Positions 1 to 7,281 of a stretch of DNA of 33,943 nucleotides are shown piece after piece (the stretch's first letter is position 1; the number at the start of each line of letters is the position of its first letter). The translations under genes were made by a program, and so were the position numbers. The DNA lies in assembly GCF_028290785.1 (NCBI RefSeq), contig NZ_JAQGJD010000246.1, forward strand, positions 1 to 33,943. Reading direction: 5' to 3'. Below the pieces are notes generated by a model. That model saw nothing but the letters and a program-made list of their open reading frames with translations, did no database searches and was not told the origin of the DNA. The stretch is from Tardiphaga sp. Its GTDB lineage: Bacteria; Pseudomonadota; Alphaproteobacteria; Rhizobiales; Xanthobacteraceae.

Positions 1-1536
1 TATTTCGGCAAGGAGCCGAAGCGATTGTCACTCGCCGAGAGCGCGCTGCTGGTGGCGCTGCCGCAATCGCCGGAGACGCGACGGCTCGACCGCCACCCCG
101 GCAACGCCCGCGTCGCGCGCGACCGCGTGCTCGAACGCATGGTGCATGACGGCCGGGTATCCGCCGCCGATGCGATGCAGGCGAGAGCCGTCACTGTGCC
201 GAAGCTGCGCAAACCGATGCCGGTGCTGGCGCCGCATTCGGCCGACCAGGCCATCGCGATCATGAAGGACACGCCGATCGTCAAGCTGTCGCTCGATGCC
301 GGCATCCAGCGCGCACTGGAGGGCCTCGCGCGCGACCGCGCGGCGGCGATGGGATCGAACATCTCAATCGGCCTGATCGCCGTCGATAATGAGAGCGGCG
401 ACGTGCTCGCCCATGTCGGCTCGCCCGATTATTTCGACGATCGCCGCGCCGGCCAGGTCGATATGACCCGCGCGGTGCGTTCGCCCGGATCGACGCTGAA
501 GCCCTTTATTTACGGCCTCGCCTTCGAGGACGGTTTTGTGCATCCGGACAGCCTGATCGAGGATCGGCCGATCCGGTTCGGCACGTACGCGCCGGAAAAT
601 TTCGACATGACGTTTCAGGGCACGGTGCCGGTGCGCAAGGCGCTGCAACTGTCATTGAATGTGCCGGCAATCGCGCTGCTCGACCGCGTCGGCGCGTCGC
701 GGCTGTCGTCGCGGCTGAAGCAGGCCGGCGGCAACCTGGTGTTGCCGAAGGACGAGGCGCCGGGCCTCGCGATGGGCCTCGGTGGCGTCGGCATCACGCT
801 GCGCGATCTGGTGCAGCTCTATGCGTCGCTCGCGCGCGGCGGCAGCGGCAAGCCATTGCGCGAGATCATGCAGGCCAATGGCGGCGACGACCGCGAAGCG
901 ATGCGGCTGATGGACCCGGTCGCCGCCTGGCAGGTCGGCAACGTGCTGATGGGCACGCCGCCGCCGGAGAACGCCGCGCATAACCGCATCGCGTTCAAGA
1001 CCGGCACCAGCTACGGCTACCGCGATGCTTGGTCGGTCGGCTTCGATGGCCGCATGACCATCGGCGTCTGGGTCGGCCGTCCCGATGGTGCGCCGGTGCC
1101 AGGATTGGTCGGACGCACCGCCGCGGCGCCGATCCTGTTCGATGCGTTTGCCCGCACTGGCAAGCTGCCCGTGGCGCTGCCGAAGGCACCAAAAGGCACC
1201 CTGATCGCCGGCAATGCCAAGCTGCCGCTGCCACTGCGCCGGTTCCGGCCTTCCGGCGAGTTGATCCGCACCGGCAGCGAACAGGCGCTGCACATCCAGT
1301 TCCCACTCGACGGATCCCGGATCGATGCCAGTTCGGGAGAAAGCCAGCTGTCGGCTTTGCCCGTGAAAGTCGCCGGCGGCGTGCTGCCGATGACCATGCT
1401 GGTCAACGGGGTGGCGGTTGGCGAGATCGATGGCCGCCGGCAGCGGCTGGTAGATCCGCCTGGTCCAGGCTTCGTCCGGCTCACCGTGATGGACGCCATG
1501 GGCGCCGCGGACACAGTTGTGGTTAGAATTCAATAG
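1..1536 (+). CDS. pbpC: Penicillin-binding protein 1C, C-terminal part (5' end outside window)
   Basis: Class A penicillin-binding protein: periplasmic glycosyltransferase plus transpeptidase acting on peptidoglycan. The frame is open from base 1, so the start lies upstream; 511 residues are visible. The first ~60 residues are the end of the GT51 glycosyltransferase domain (the stretch SLAESALLVALPQSP is typical). The transpeptidase domain follows with its three motifs: S-T-L-K with catalytic Ser at codon 490-492, S-L-N at 652-660 and K-T-G-T at 997-1008. The last ~100 residues match the small beta-rich C-terminal domain (BiPBP_C) that marks PBP1C rather than PBP1A. The protein ends 50 bases before the glycosyltransferase gene on the same strand. 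The motifs are intact, so I see no sign of decay. Family call is secure; physiological role of PBP1C is generally poorly defined. Confidence 0.93.
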   Translation, partial: YFGKEPKRLSLAESALLVALPQSPETRRLDRHPGNARVARDRVLERMVHDGRVSAADAMQARAVTVPKLRKPMPVLAPHSADQAIAIMKDTPIVKLSLDAGIQRALEGLARDRAAAMGSNISIGLIAVDNESGDVLAHVGSPDYFDDRRAGQVDMTRAVRSPGSTLKPFIYGLAFEDGFVHPDSLIEDRPIRFGTYAPENFDMTFQGTVPVRKALQLSLNVPAIALLDRVGASRLSSRLKQAGGNLVLPKDEAPGLAMGLGGVGITLRDLVQLYASLARGGSGKPLREIMQANGGDDREAMRLMDPVAAWQVGNVLMGTPPPENAAHNRIAFKTGTSYGYRDAWSVGFDGRMTIGVWVGRPDGAPVPGLVGRTAAAPILFDAFARTGKLPVALPKAPKGTLIAGNAKLPLPLRRFRPSGELIRTGSEQALHIQFPLDGSRIDASSGESQLSALPVKVAGGVLPMTMLVNGVAVGEIDGRRQRLVDPPGPGFVRLTVMDAMGAADTVVVRIQ

Positions 1537-1586
1537 TTGGGGGCTAACCGGTTGTCCGCGTGGCGGTTTCAGCGTAAGCGACAATC

Positions 1587-3329
1587 ATGGCCGAGACCTA
1601 TGCAAGACCCCGCTTTGGCGCGCCGCGCGAGCCGAAACCCCGAGTCAATCCGGGCCGTGGCCTGGTGCGCGTGCTGGATTTCGTCACGGCCAGCCATGCC
1701 CGCTCGGTCGCCTTCCTGACCATCTGCGGGTTGCTGTTCTTCCTGCCGGGATTTTTCAACATCCCGCCGATCGACCGCGACGAGCCGCGCTTCGCCCAGG
1801 CCACCAAGCAGATGGTCGAGACCGGCGATTTCGTCGATATCCGGTTCCAGGACGAGGTTCGTTATAAGAAGCCGGTCGGTATCTATTGGGTGCAGGCCGC
1901 AGTCGTGGAAACGGCGACAGGTCTTGGCCTGCAGCGGGCACAGGTCCGGATCTGGCTGTACCGGGTGCCGTCGCTGATCGGCGCCATCGGTGCGGTGCTG
2001 CTGACCTACTGGACCGCTCTGGCCTTCGTGACACGGCGCGGGGCGGTGCTGGCCGGGTTGATCATGTGCAGTTCGGTGCTGCTCGGCGTCGAAGCCCGGC
2101 TGGCCAAGACCGACGCCATGCTGCTGCTGACCGTGGTCGCCGTGATGGGAGCGATGGCGCGGGTCTATCTCGCCTGGCAACGCGGCGAAGACAACGACAA
2201 ATCGGCATGGGCCGAGCCGGCGATCTTCTGGACTGCCATGGCGGCCAGCATCCTGGTCAAGGGGCCGCTGATCCTGATGTTTGTGGCGCTGACCGTGATC
2301 GCGCTGGCGATCATGGACCGCTCCTCGGCATGGCTGTGGCGGTTGCGGCCGCTGCCCGGTGTGCTGTGGATGCTGCTGCTGGTGCTGCCGTGGTTCATCG
2401 CAATCTTCCTGAAGTCCGGCGAGGCATTCTTCCAGAACTCGCTCGGCGGCGACATGCTGAGCAAGCTGGCGGCGCAGGAATCCCACGGTGCACCGCCCGG
2501 CGTTTATTTCCTGCTGTTCTGGGTGACGTTCTGGCCCGGCGCGCCGCTGGCCGGCATGGCGGCGCCGGCGATCTGGCGGGCGCGGCGCGAGCCTGGTGCC
2601 CAGTATCTGCTGGCGTGGTTGGTGCCGTCCTGGATCGTGTTCGAGCTGGTACTCACCAAGCTGCCGCATTACGTGCTGCCGCTGTATCCCGCGATCGCGA
2701 TCTTGATCGTCGGCGCGCTGGAGCGCCGCGTGCTGTCGCGTTCGTGGCTGAAGCGCGGCGCGGCGTGGTGGTTTGCCATTCCGATGCTCACCGCCGTAAT
2801 CACCGTCATCGGCGCCGTCATCCTGGTGCGTCACCCGGTGTTTATGGCGTGGCCGGTGGCCGCAGCGGCGCTGATCTTCGGCCTGTTCGCCTGGTGGATG
2901 TACGACGACAACCATGCCGAACGCTCCTTGCTCAATGCGATGCTGTCGGCGCTGTTCATGAGCGGGGCGTTCTACGGCATCGTCATGCCGGCGCTGAAGC
3001 CTCTGTTTCCCAGTCAGGAAATCGCCCGCGCGCTGCGCAATGTGGTTTGCGTCGGCCCGAAGGCCGCCGCAGCCGGCTATCACGAGCCCAGCCTGGTGTT
3101 CATGACCGGCACCTCGACACTGTTGACCGACGGCTCCGGCGCCGCGGATTTCCTCGGGCAGGGCAGTTGCCGCTTCGCGCTGGTGGAAGCGCGCTCCGAA
3201 CGCGGCTTTGCGCAACGCGCGGAAGCGATCGGCCTGCGCTACAACGTAGCGACCCGCATCGAAGGTTATAACTTCTCGCAGGGTCGGGCGATCTCGGTGG
3301 CGATCTATCGCTCCGAAGGCACCGAGTAA
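1587..3329 (+). CDS. GT39-family (ArnT/Rgt-like) lipid-linked-sugar glycosyltransferase
   Basis: A 580-residue polytopic inner-membrane protein of the GT-C fold (PMT/ArnT superfamily). Such enzymes take a sugar from a polyprenyl-phosphate donor on the periplasmic face and place it on lipid A, LPS core or protein. Evidence: a first membrane segment near residues 37-53 followed by a periplasmic loop with the family's acidic D-R-D-E-P-R-F motif, then K-K-P-V-G-I-Y-W, about ten further hydrophobic segments, a K-L-P-H-Y-V-L-P motif late in the membrane part, and a soluble C-terminal ~110 residues. It is first in a four-gene unit: its stop overlaps the start of the PAP2 gene by one base (TAATG), and a GT2/LAB_N pair that could make its donor lies downstream. 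Lipid A or LPS core is the likeliest acceptor by analogy with rhizobial RgtA-D and ArnT; the transferred sugar (galacturonic acid, mannose or other) cannot be read from sequence. No strong ribosome site is visible before the ATG. Confidence 0.85.
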   Translation: MAETYARPRFGAPREPKPRVNPGRGLVRVLDFVTASHARSVAFLTICGLLFFLPGFFNIPPIDRDEPRFAQATKQMVETGDFVDIRFQDEVRYKKPVGIYWVQAAVVETATGLGLQRAQVRIWLYRVPSLIGAIGAVLLTYWTALAFVTRRGAVLAGLIMCSSVLLGVEARLAKTDAMLLLTVVAVMGAMARVYLAWQRGEDNDKSAWAEPAIFWTAMAASILVKGPLILMFVALTVIALAIMDRSSAWLWRLRPLPGVLWMLLLVLPWFIAIFLKSGEAFFQNSLGGDMLSKLAAQESHGAPPGVYFLLFWVTFWPGAPLAGMAAPAIWRARREPGAQYLLAWLVPSWIVFELVLTKLPHYVLPLYPAIAILIVGALERRVLSRSWLKRGAAWWFAIPMLTAVITVIGAVILVRHPVFMAWPVAAAALIFGLFAWWMYDDNHAERSLLNAMLSALFMSGAFYGIVMPALKPLFPSQEIARALRNVVCVGPKAAAAGYHEPSLVFMTGTSTLLTDGSGAADFLGQGSCRFALVEARSERGFAQRAEAIGLRYNVATRIEGYNFSQGRAISVAIYRSEGTE

Positions 3330-4174
3330 TGTCGGCGCTCCCCACGACTGGGCCGGCGTCCGGCTATTTGCCGCGCCTGAGCGCGATCGTCTGGCAGTCG
3401 CTGGCGCAACTGGTTCGCACGCCCTCACATTCGCGCCGCGCCGAAGCCGCGCGGCACTGGGCGCGGCGCTCGCTGGCGCTCGCGGGGATCACCGCGCTCG
3501 TCATCGTCGCATTAATGTATGTGCTGGACGCCTTCGAGATCGGCCTGATGCCCGCGCGCGGCACCGCGTGGCTGTGGCCGGTCCGGATCGTCACCGACTT
3601 CGGCAAATCGAGCTACGTGTTATGGGCGCTGTTCGGCATTCTGGTGGTCGTTGCGCTGCTGGCGCCGCGGCTGCGCGGCCTGTCGGGCGCGGTGATGATC
3701 AGTCTGGGCACCCGCATCCAGTACATCTTCCTGTCGGTCGCCTTCTCGGTGCTGGTCGGCGAACTCATCAAGGGCATCGTCGGCCGCGGTCGCCCGTTCG
3801 TTGGCGGCGTCGCCAATCCGTTCAATTTTTCGCATTTCGCCTGGAGCGAGGCGTATGCCAGCTTTCCGTCCGGCCACGCCACCACCAGTTTTGCGCTGGC
3901 TTTCGCGGTGTCGGCGGTGTGGCCGCGGCTGCGTTCCGTGATGTTTGCCTATGCGATCATCATCATCGCCAGCCGTCTTGTCCTGCTGGCGCATCATCCG
4001 AGCGACGTGGTGGCCGGCGCGCTGACCGGCGTGATCGGCGCCATGGCGGTGCGGTACTGGTTTGCGGCCCGCCATCTGGCCTTCACGATCCGCAGCGACG
4101 GCACCATCGATCCGCTCGCCGGACCCAGCCCGCGGCACCTCAAAAGGGTTGCCCGCGAGGCCTTCGCCCCATAG
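3329..4174 (+). CDS. PAP2-family membrane phosphatase (LpxE/LpxF-like or lipid-carrier phosphatase)
   Basis: A 281-residue integral membrane phosphatase of the type 2 phosphatidic acid phosphatase family. All three active-site signatures are present: K148-x6-R155-P156, P180-S-G-H183, and S215-R216-x5-H222-x3-D226; H183 and H222 are the expected catalytic histidines. About six hydrophobic segments flank them. The start codon overlaps the stop of the GT39 gene, so the two are translationally coupled. In rhizobia PAP2 enzymes LpxE and LpxF remove the 1- and 4'-phosphates of lipid A, which allows sugars such as galacturonic acid to replace them; the adjacent transferase makes that reading attractive. 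Alternatives are undecaprenyl-diphosphate phosphatase activity or recycling of the polyprenyl carrier. The family call is firm, the substrate is inferred from context only. Confidence 0.88.
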   Translation: MSALPTTGPASGYLPRLSAIVWQSLAQLVRTPSHSRRAEAARHWARRSLALAGITALVIVALMYVLDAFEIGLMPARGTAWLWPVRIVTDFGKSSYVLWALFGILVVVALLAPRLRGLSGAVMISLGTRIQYIFLSVAFSVLVGELIKGIVGRGRPFVGGVANPFNFSHFAWSEAYASFPSGHATTSFALAFAVSAVWPRLRSVMFAYAIIIIASRLVLLAHHPSDVVAGALTGVIGAMAVRYWFAARHLAFTIRSDGTIDPLAGPSPRHLKRVAREAFAP

Positions 4175-4243
4175 AAGCGGGGCTCCGCGAGACCAGCCGG
4201 CGGCCGGGTTCCCGTCGCGCTGCCTCCAGCCAAGAGCGTTGAT

Positions 4244-4987
4244 TTGCCAGCACCTGACGAAACCGCGGTCGAAGTTTCCATCGTTGTGCCCGTGCGTAAC
4301 GAGCAGGACAATGTCGCCCCCCTGATCGCCGAGATCACGGCAGCGCTCGACGGCCGCTGCGCGTACGAGATCATCTACGTCAACGACGGTTCCACCGACG
4401 CCACGCCGCAGCGCCTCTCAGAACAGATGCAGCACCGCGGCAACTTGCGCCGTATCGACCACGCCCAGTCGTCCGGCCAGTCGGCCGCGGTGCGGACCGG
4501 CGTTCGCGCCGCGCGCGGCGCCATCGTCGCCACGCTGGATGGCGACGGCCAGAACAATCCGGCGTTCCTGCCCGACCTGATTGCGGCGATCCAGGCCGGC
4601 AACGGGCGCGTCGGGCTGGCCGCCGGACAGCGCGTCGGCCGCAAGGACACCGGCTTCAAGAAGATGCAGTCGAAGATCGCCAATGGCGTGCGCAAGGCGA
4701 TCCTCAGCGACGGTACCCGAGACACCGGCTGCGGCCTCAAGGCGTTCCGCCGCGACGTCTTCCTGTCGATGCCGTATTTCGACGGCCTGCATCGTTTCCT
4801 GCCGGCGCTGATGCGCCGTGAGGGCTTCGACATCGCCTATGTCGATGTCATCGACCGGCCGCGCCATTCCGGCGTTTCCAACTACGGCTTCTTCGACCGG
4901 CTGTGGATCGGCATCATGGATCTCGCCGGCGTGTGGTGGCTGATCCGCCGCAAGCGCACGACACCGGTCGCAACCGAGTTCAAATAA
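4244..4987 (+). CDS. GT2 glycosyltransferase, dolichol-phosphate-mannose-synthase/RgtE-like
   Basis: A 247-residue cytoplasmic GT2 enzyme of the DPM1 type, which transfers a sugar from a nucleotide donor to a polyprenyl phosphate. Visible: the N-terminal V-V-P-V-R-N-E nucleotide-binding strand, V-N-D-G-S-T-D, the metal-binding D99-G-D101, and the R-D-T-G-C-G-L-K-A-F-R-R segment typical of this branch. The C-terminus has only one weak hydrophobic patch, so membrane association may depend on the LAB_N partner. The start is a TTG: there is no ATG or GTG in frame between the upstream stop (4174) and the first conserved strand, and AAGAG lies seven bases before it. The stop overlaps the ATG of the LAB_N gene (TAATG). 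In Rhizobium, RgtE (GT2) with RgtF (LAB_N) makes dodecaprenyl-phosphate-galacturonic acid; this pair has the same architecture. Sugar identity is not determinable here. Confidence 0.86.
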   Translation: MPAPDETAVEVSIVVPVRNEQDNVAPLIAEITAALDGRCAYEIIYVNDGSTDATPQRLSEQMQHRGNLRRIDHAQSSGQSAAVRTGVRAARGAIVATLDGDGQNNPAFLPDLIAAIQAGNGRVGLAAGQRVGRKDTGFKKMQSKIANGVRKAILSDGTRDTGCGLKAFRRDVFLSMPYFDGLHRFLPALMRREGFDIAYVDVIDRPRHSGVSNYGFFDRLWIGIMDLAGVWWLIRRKRTTPVATEFK

Positions 4988-5325
4988 TGCTCATTCAGTA
5001 TGGCCAGGCGCTCGGCGACTACCTGTACGACGTGTTCGTCGCCAAATTCGATTTCTGGCTGGCTTTCGGCCTGGTGGCGCAGCTGTTGTTCACCGCGCGC
5101 TTCCTGGTGCAGTGGATTTCCAGCGAGCGTGCCGGCACCAGCGTGGTGCCGATGTCATTCTGGTTCTTCTCGATGGGTGGCGGCTTGATGACGCTGGTCT
5201 ATGGCGTGGTGAAGCGCGAGCCGGTCATCATCATCGGCCAGGCGATGGCCACTTTCGTCTACATCCGCAACATCATGCTGATCGTCAAGAACCGCGACAA
5301 GGCTTCGAAGACGCTGGATCGTTGA
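4987..5325 (+). CDS. LAB_N-domain small membrane protein (RgtF-like partner of the GT2 enzyme)
   Basis: A 112-residue inner-membrane protein with about three hydrophobic segments, matching the lipid-A-biosynthesis N-terminal (LAB_N) family: a F-x-x-R-F-L-V-Q-W motif near residues 38-46, S-x-V-P-x-x-F-W-F-F-S, and a final segment with G-Q-x-x-x-x-F-V-Y-I-R-N. I chose the ATG that overlaps the GT2 stop (TAATG) rather than a longer in-frame opening at 4903, because the extra residues would be antisense-like sequence inside the GT2 gene and the family starts here. LAB_N proteins occur next to GT2 enzymes that load sugars onto polyprenyl phosphate and are proposed to assist that reaction or carrier transbilayer movement. 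It is last in the operon and ends three bases before the convergent Na/Pi gene, leaving no room for a terminator between them. Confidence 0.88.
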   Translation: MLIQYGQALGDYLYDVFVAKFDFWLAFGLVAQLLFTARFLVQWISSERAGTSVVPMSFWFFSMGGGLMTLVYGVVKREPVIIIGQAMATFVYIRNIMLIVKNRDKASKTLDR

Positions 5326-5328
5326 CGC

Positions 5329-7023
5329 CTATCTCGGCAAGGGAAGGGCGGCCGACCCTGGCAGCGCGAGCGGTTCGGGAGCTGCGGTTTTCGTCACCGG
5401 CAGCTCCCCCGCCGCGTCCAGCACCGGATAAGCCACCGAGCAGACGTGCGAGTGGATTCGCCTGAGATCGCGCAGCACGTCGAGGTGCAGCGAGGTGGTC
5501 TCGATGGTTTCCGGGCGACCTTCGCGTAGCCGGTCGAGATGACGTTCGGTGGCGGCGAGCTCGGCGTTGCGCAAGGCGGCCTTCTCCGCGAGCAACTTCC
5601 GGGCTTCGTTGACATCGCCTGACATGAACACGCCGAACGCGATCCGCAGCGATTCCATCGTGCGCTTGTGGAATGCGGAGAGTTCCTCAGCGCCTTCCGG
5701 CGAGAATTGGAAACGGCGCTTGATTTTCTTGGTGGCGAGTTCGCTGAGGTTCTTGTCGATGATATCGCCGATGTGCTCGAGATTGATCGCAAAGGAGATG
5801 ATCTCCATGGCGCGGTGGCCTTCACGCTCGTCGAGACTGCCGCGGGTCAGCTTGGTGACGTAGAGCTTGATTGCCTCGTCGAGGTTGTCGACGTTATTGT
5901 CCATGCGCGAGACCTGATCGACCAGCGCGCGGTCGTTGGTCATCAGCGCCGCCATCACCTTGCGCAGCATCACCTCGACCAGATCGCCCATGTGCAATGT
6001 CTCACGCGCCGCATCGGCCAGCGCCAGTGATGGCGTCTCCAGCGCGCTTTCGTCGAGATAGCGCGGTCGTGACGGATCGACGTCCAGCACGCGGTTGGGC
6101 AGCAACCGCTTCAGCAGTCTGGCCTGGCCGTCGAGCAGGCCGATGAACAGCAGTGCGGTACCGACATTGAAGGCGATGTGGAATGCCGCCGTCATCTTCG
6201 CGGCATCGGGCTGCCAATCCTGAAGCGCATCCGCGATCGGATGCAGGAACGGCGCCACCAGCAGCACGCCGACCACGCGGTTGACCAGGTTGCCGTAAGG
6301 CAGGCGATAGCTCGCCGGATTATCGCGCCGCGCGCCCTCGAACACTGGATTAATGGCGCTGCCGAGATTGGCACCGAGCACCAGCGCCAACGCGGCGAAT
6401 GGCGAGATGAAATGCGCGAAGGCCAGCGACATGATCAGCAGCACCGTGGCGACGCTGGAATGCACCGCCCAGGTAACGATGGCACCAAGCAGGATGCACA
6501 GAATAGGGTCGCCGGTGATGGCGCTCATAAAGATGCGCATGCCCGGCGCGTTTTCGGCCGGCGCCAGTGTGTCGAGCAGGATATGCAGCGCCAGCAGCAT
6601 CAAACCGAGGCCGATGGCGACGCGGCCAAGATCCTTGATCCGCGACCGCGCACCGGTGCGGAACGCCAGCAGCCCGATAATGAAGAGGATCGGCGCGACC
6701 GCCGACATGTTGAACGATAGCAATTGTACGATCAGCGTGGTGCCGACATTGGCGCCGAGCATGATTGCCAGTGCAGGGACAAGGCTGACGATTCCCTCTG
6801 CCGTGAAGGAACTGGTGATCAGCGCGGTCGCGGTACTGCTCTGAAGAAGCGCGGTCAGGCCGATGCCGGCGCCGAACGCCGCCACCCGATTCTTCAGCGC
6901 GCGCGCTAGCGTCAGGCGCAAGTCGGCGCCAAACGCGCGCAAAATGCCGCTCTGGACCATATGCAGGCCCCACAGCAGCAGCGCGACGCCACCCATCAAA
7001 TCGAGCAGTACGATGCTTCCCAT
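5329..7023 (-). CDS. Na/Pi-cotransporter family protein with C-terminal PhoU domain
   Basis: A 564-residue membrane transporter of the NptA/YjbB type. The N-terminal ~310 residues carry two inverted hydrophobic repeats. The first has the substrate-site motif Q-S-S-T-A-T (about residues 61-66); the equivalent of the second repeat reads H-S-S-V-A-T, a Gln-to-His change compared with the usual Q-S-S. Residues ~340-530 form a helical PhoU-like domain (R-M-D-N-N-V-D-N-L-D-E-A and E-H-I-G-D-I-I-D-K-N-L). Proteins of this class move inorganic phosphate across the inner membrane, often outward, and the PhoU part is thought to gate them. It stands alone: convergent with the LAB_N gene at its 3' end and separated from metC by a repeat-bearing gap of 258 bases. 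No Pho box is evident upstream. Direction of transport is not inferable from sequence. Confidence 0.9.
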   Translation of the reverse strand: MGSIVLLDLMGGVALLLWGLHMVQSGILRAFGADLRLTLARALKNRVAAFGAGIGLTALLQSSTATALITSSFTAEGIVSLVPALAIMLGANVGTTLIVQLLSFNMSAVAPILFIIGLLAFRTGARSRIKDLGRVAIGLGLMLLALHILLDTLAPAENAPGMRIFMSAITGDPILCILLGAIVTWAVHSSVATVLLIMSLAFAHFISPFAALALVLGANLGSAINPVFEGARRDNPASYRLPYGNLVNRVVGVLLVAPFLHPIADALQDWQPDAAKMTAAFHIAFNVGTALLFIGLLDGQARLLKRLLPNRVLDVDPSRPRYLDESALETPSLALADAARETLHMGDLVEVMLRKVMAALMTNDRALVDQVSRMDNNVDNLDEAIKLYVTKLTRGSLDEREGHRAMEIISFAINLEHIGDIIDKNLSELATKKIKRRFQFSPEGAEELSAFHKRTMESLRIAFGVFMSGDVNEARKLLAEKAALRNAELAATERHLDRLREGRPETIETTSLHLDVLRDLRRIHSHVCSVAYPVLDAAGELPVTKTAAPEPLALPGSAALPLPR

Positions 7024-7142
7024 GCTTGTCCATTCAGAAACTGACTCGAAGGGACAAAGCTATGCCGATCCGCACGGGGATCAATTGTTTTGTTGCATCG
7101 CAGATGCGGGGCTGAGGTGCACGTCAGGAGGCTCTCGTACCT

Positions 7143-7196
7143 CGGACGCGGTGCAATGCGCCGCGCAGCGGCGTAGCGCGCCGCAGAGCGGGGGCC
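7143..7196 (+). repeat. Palindromic intergenic repeat, copy 1
   Basis: A GC-rich unit beginning CGGACGCGGTGCA and ending GCAGAGCGGGGGCC. It contains a perfect internal hairpin CGCCGC-GCA-GCGGCG (7159-7173). Its ends align with the reverse complement of the element at 7222-7269 (CGGACGCGATGCA ... GCAGAGCCGGGACC), so the two are diverged copies in opposite orientation. I associate this type of sequence with dispersed repeats in Bradyrhizobiaceae genomes, from memory; no search was possible. Confidence 0.55.
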
Positions 7197-7221
7197 GTAC
7201 CAATCGACGGTGCCCGTAACG

Positions 7222-7269
7222 GTCCCGGCTCTGCGAAGCAGCGCAAGAGCGCTGCATCGCGTCCGGGAC
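7222..7269 (-). repeat. Palindromic intergenic repeat, copy 2 (inverted relative to copy 1)
   Basis: Outer arms GTCCCGG (7222-7228) and CCGGGAC (7263-7269) enclose a perfect inner hairpin GCAGCGC-AAGA-GCGCTGC (7238-7255). The hairpin lies about 27 bases past the metC stop on the minus strand, so it could act as an RNA stem protecting or ending the metC transcript, but no T-tract follows it on either strand. Relationship to copy 1 is by shared terminal sequence. Confidence 0.6.
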
Positions 7270-7281
7270 AAGAGACTCAAG

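Noticed and set aside
1569-3428. 619-codon open frame on the minus strand opposite the GT39 gene
   Set aside because: Low-complexity His/Gln/Arg-rich translation without motifs; shadow of the plus-strand membrane protein.
7238-7255. Intrinsic terminator for metC
   Set aside because: The hairpin is perfect but lacks a T-tract on either strand; kept as part of a repeat element instead.
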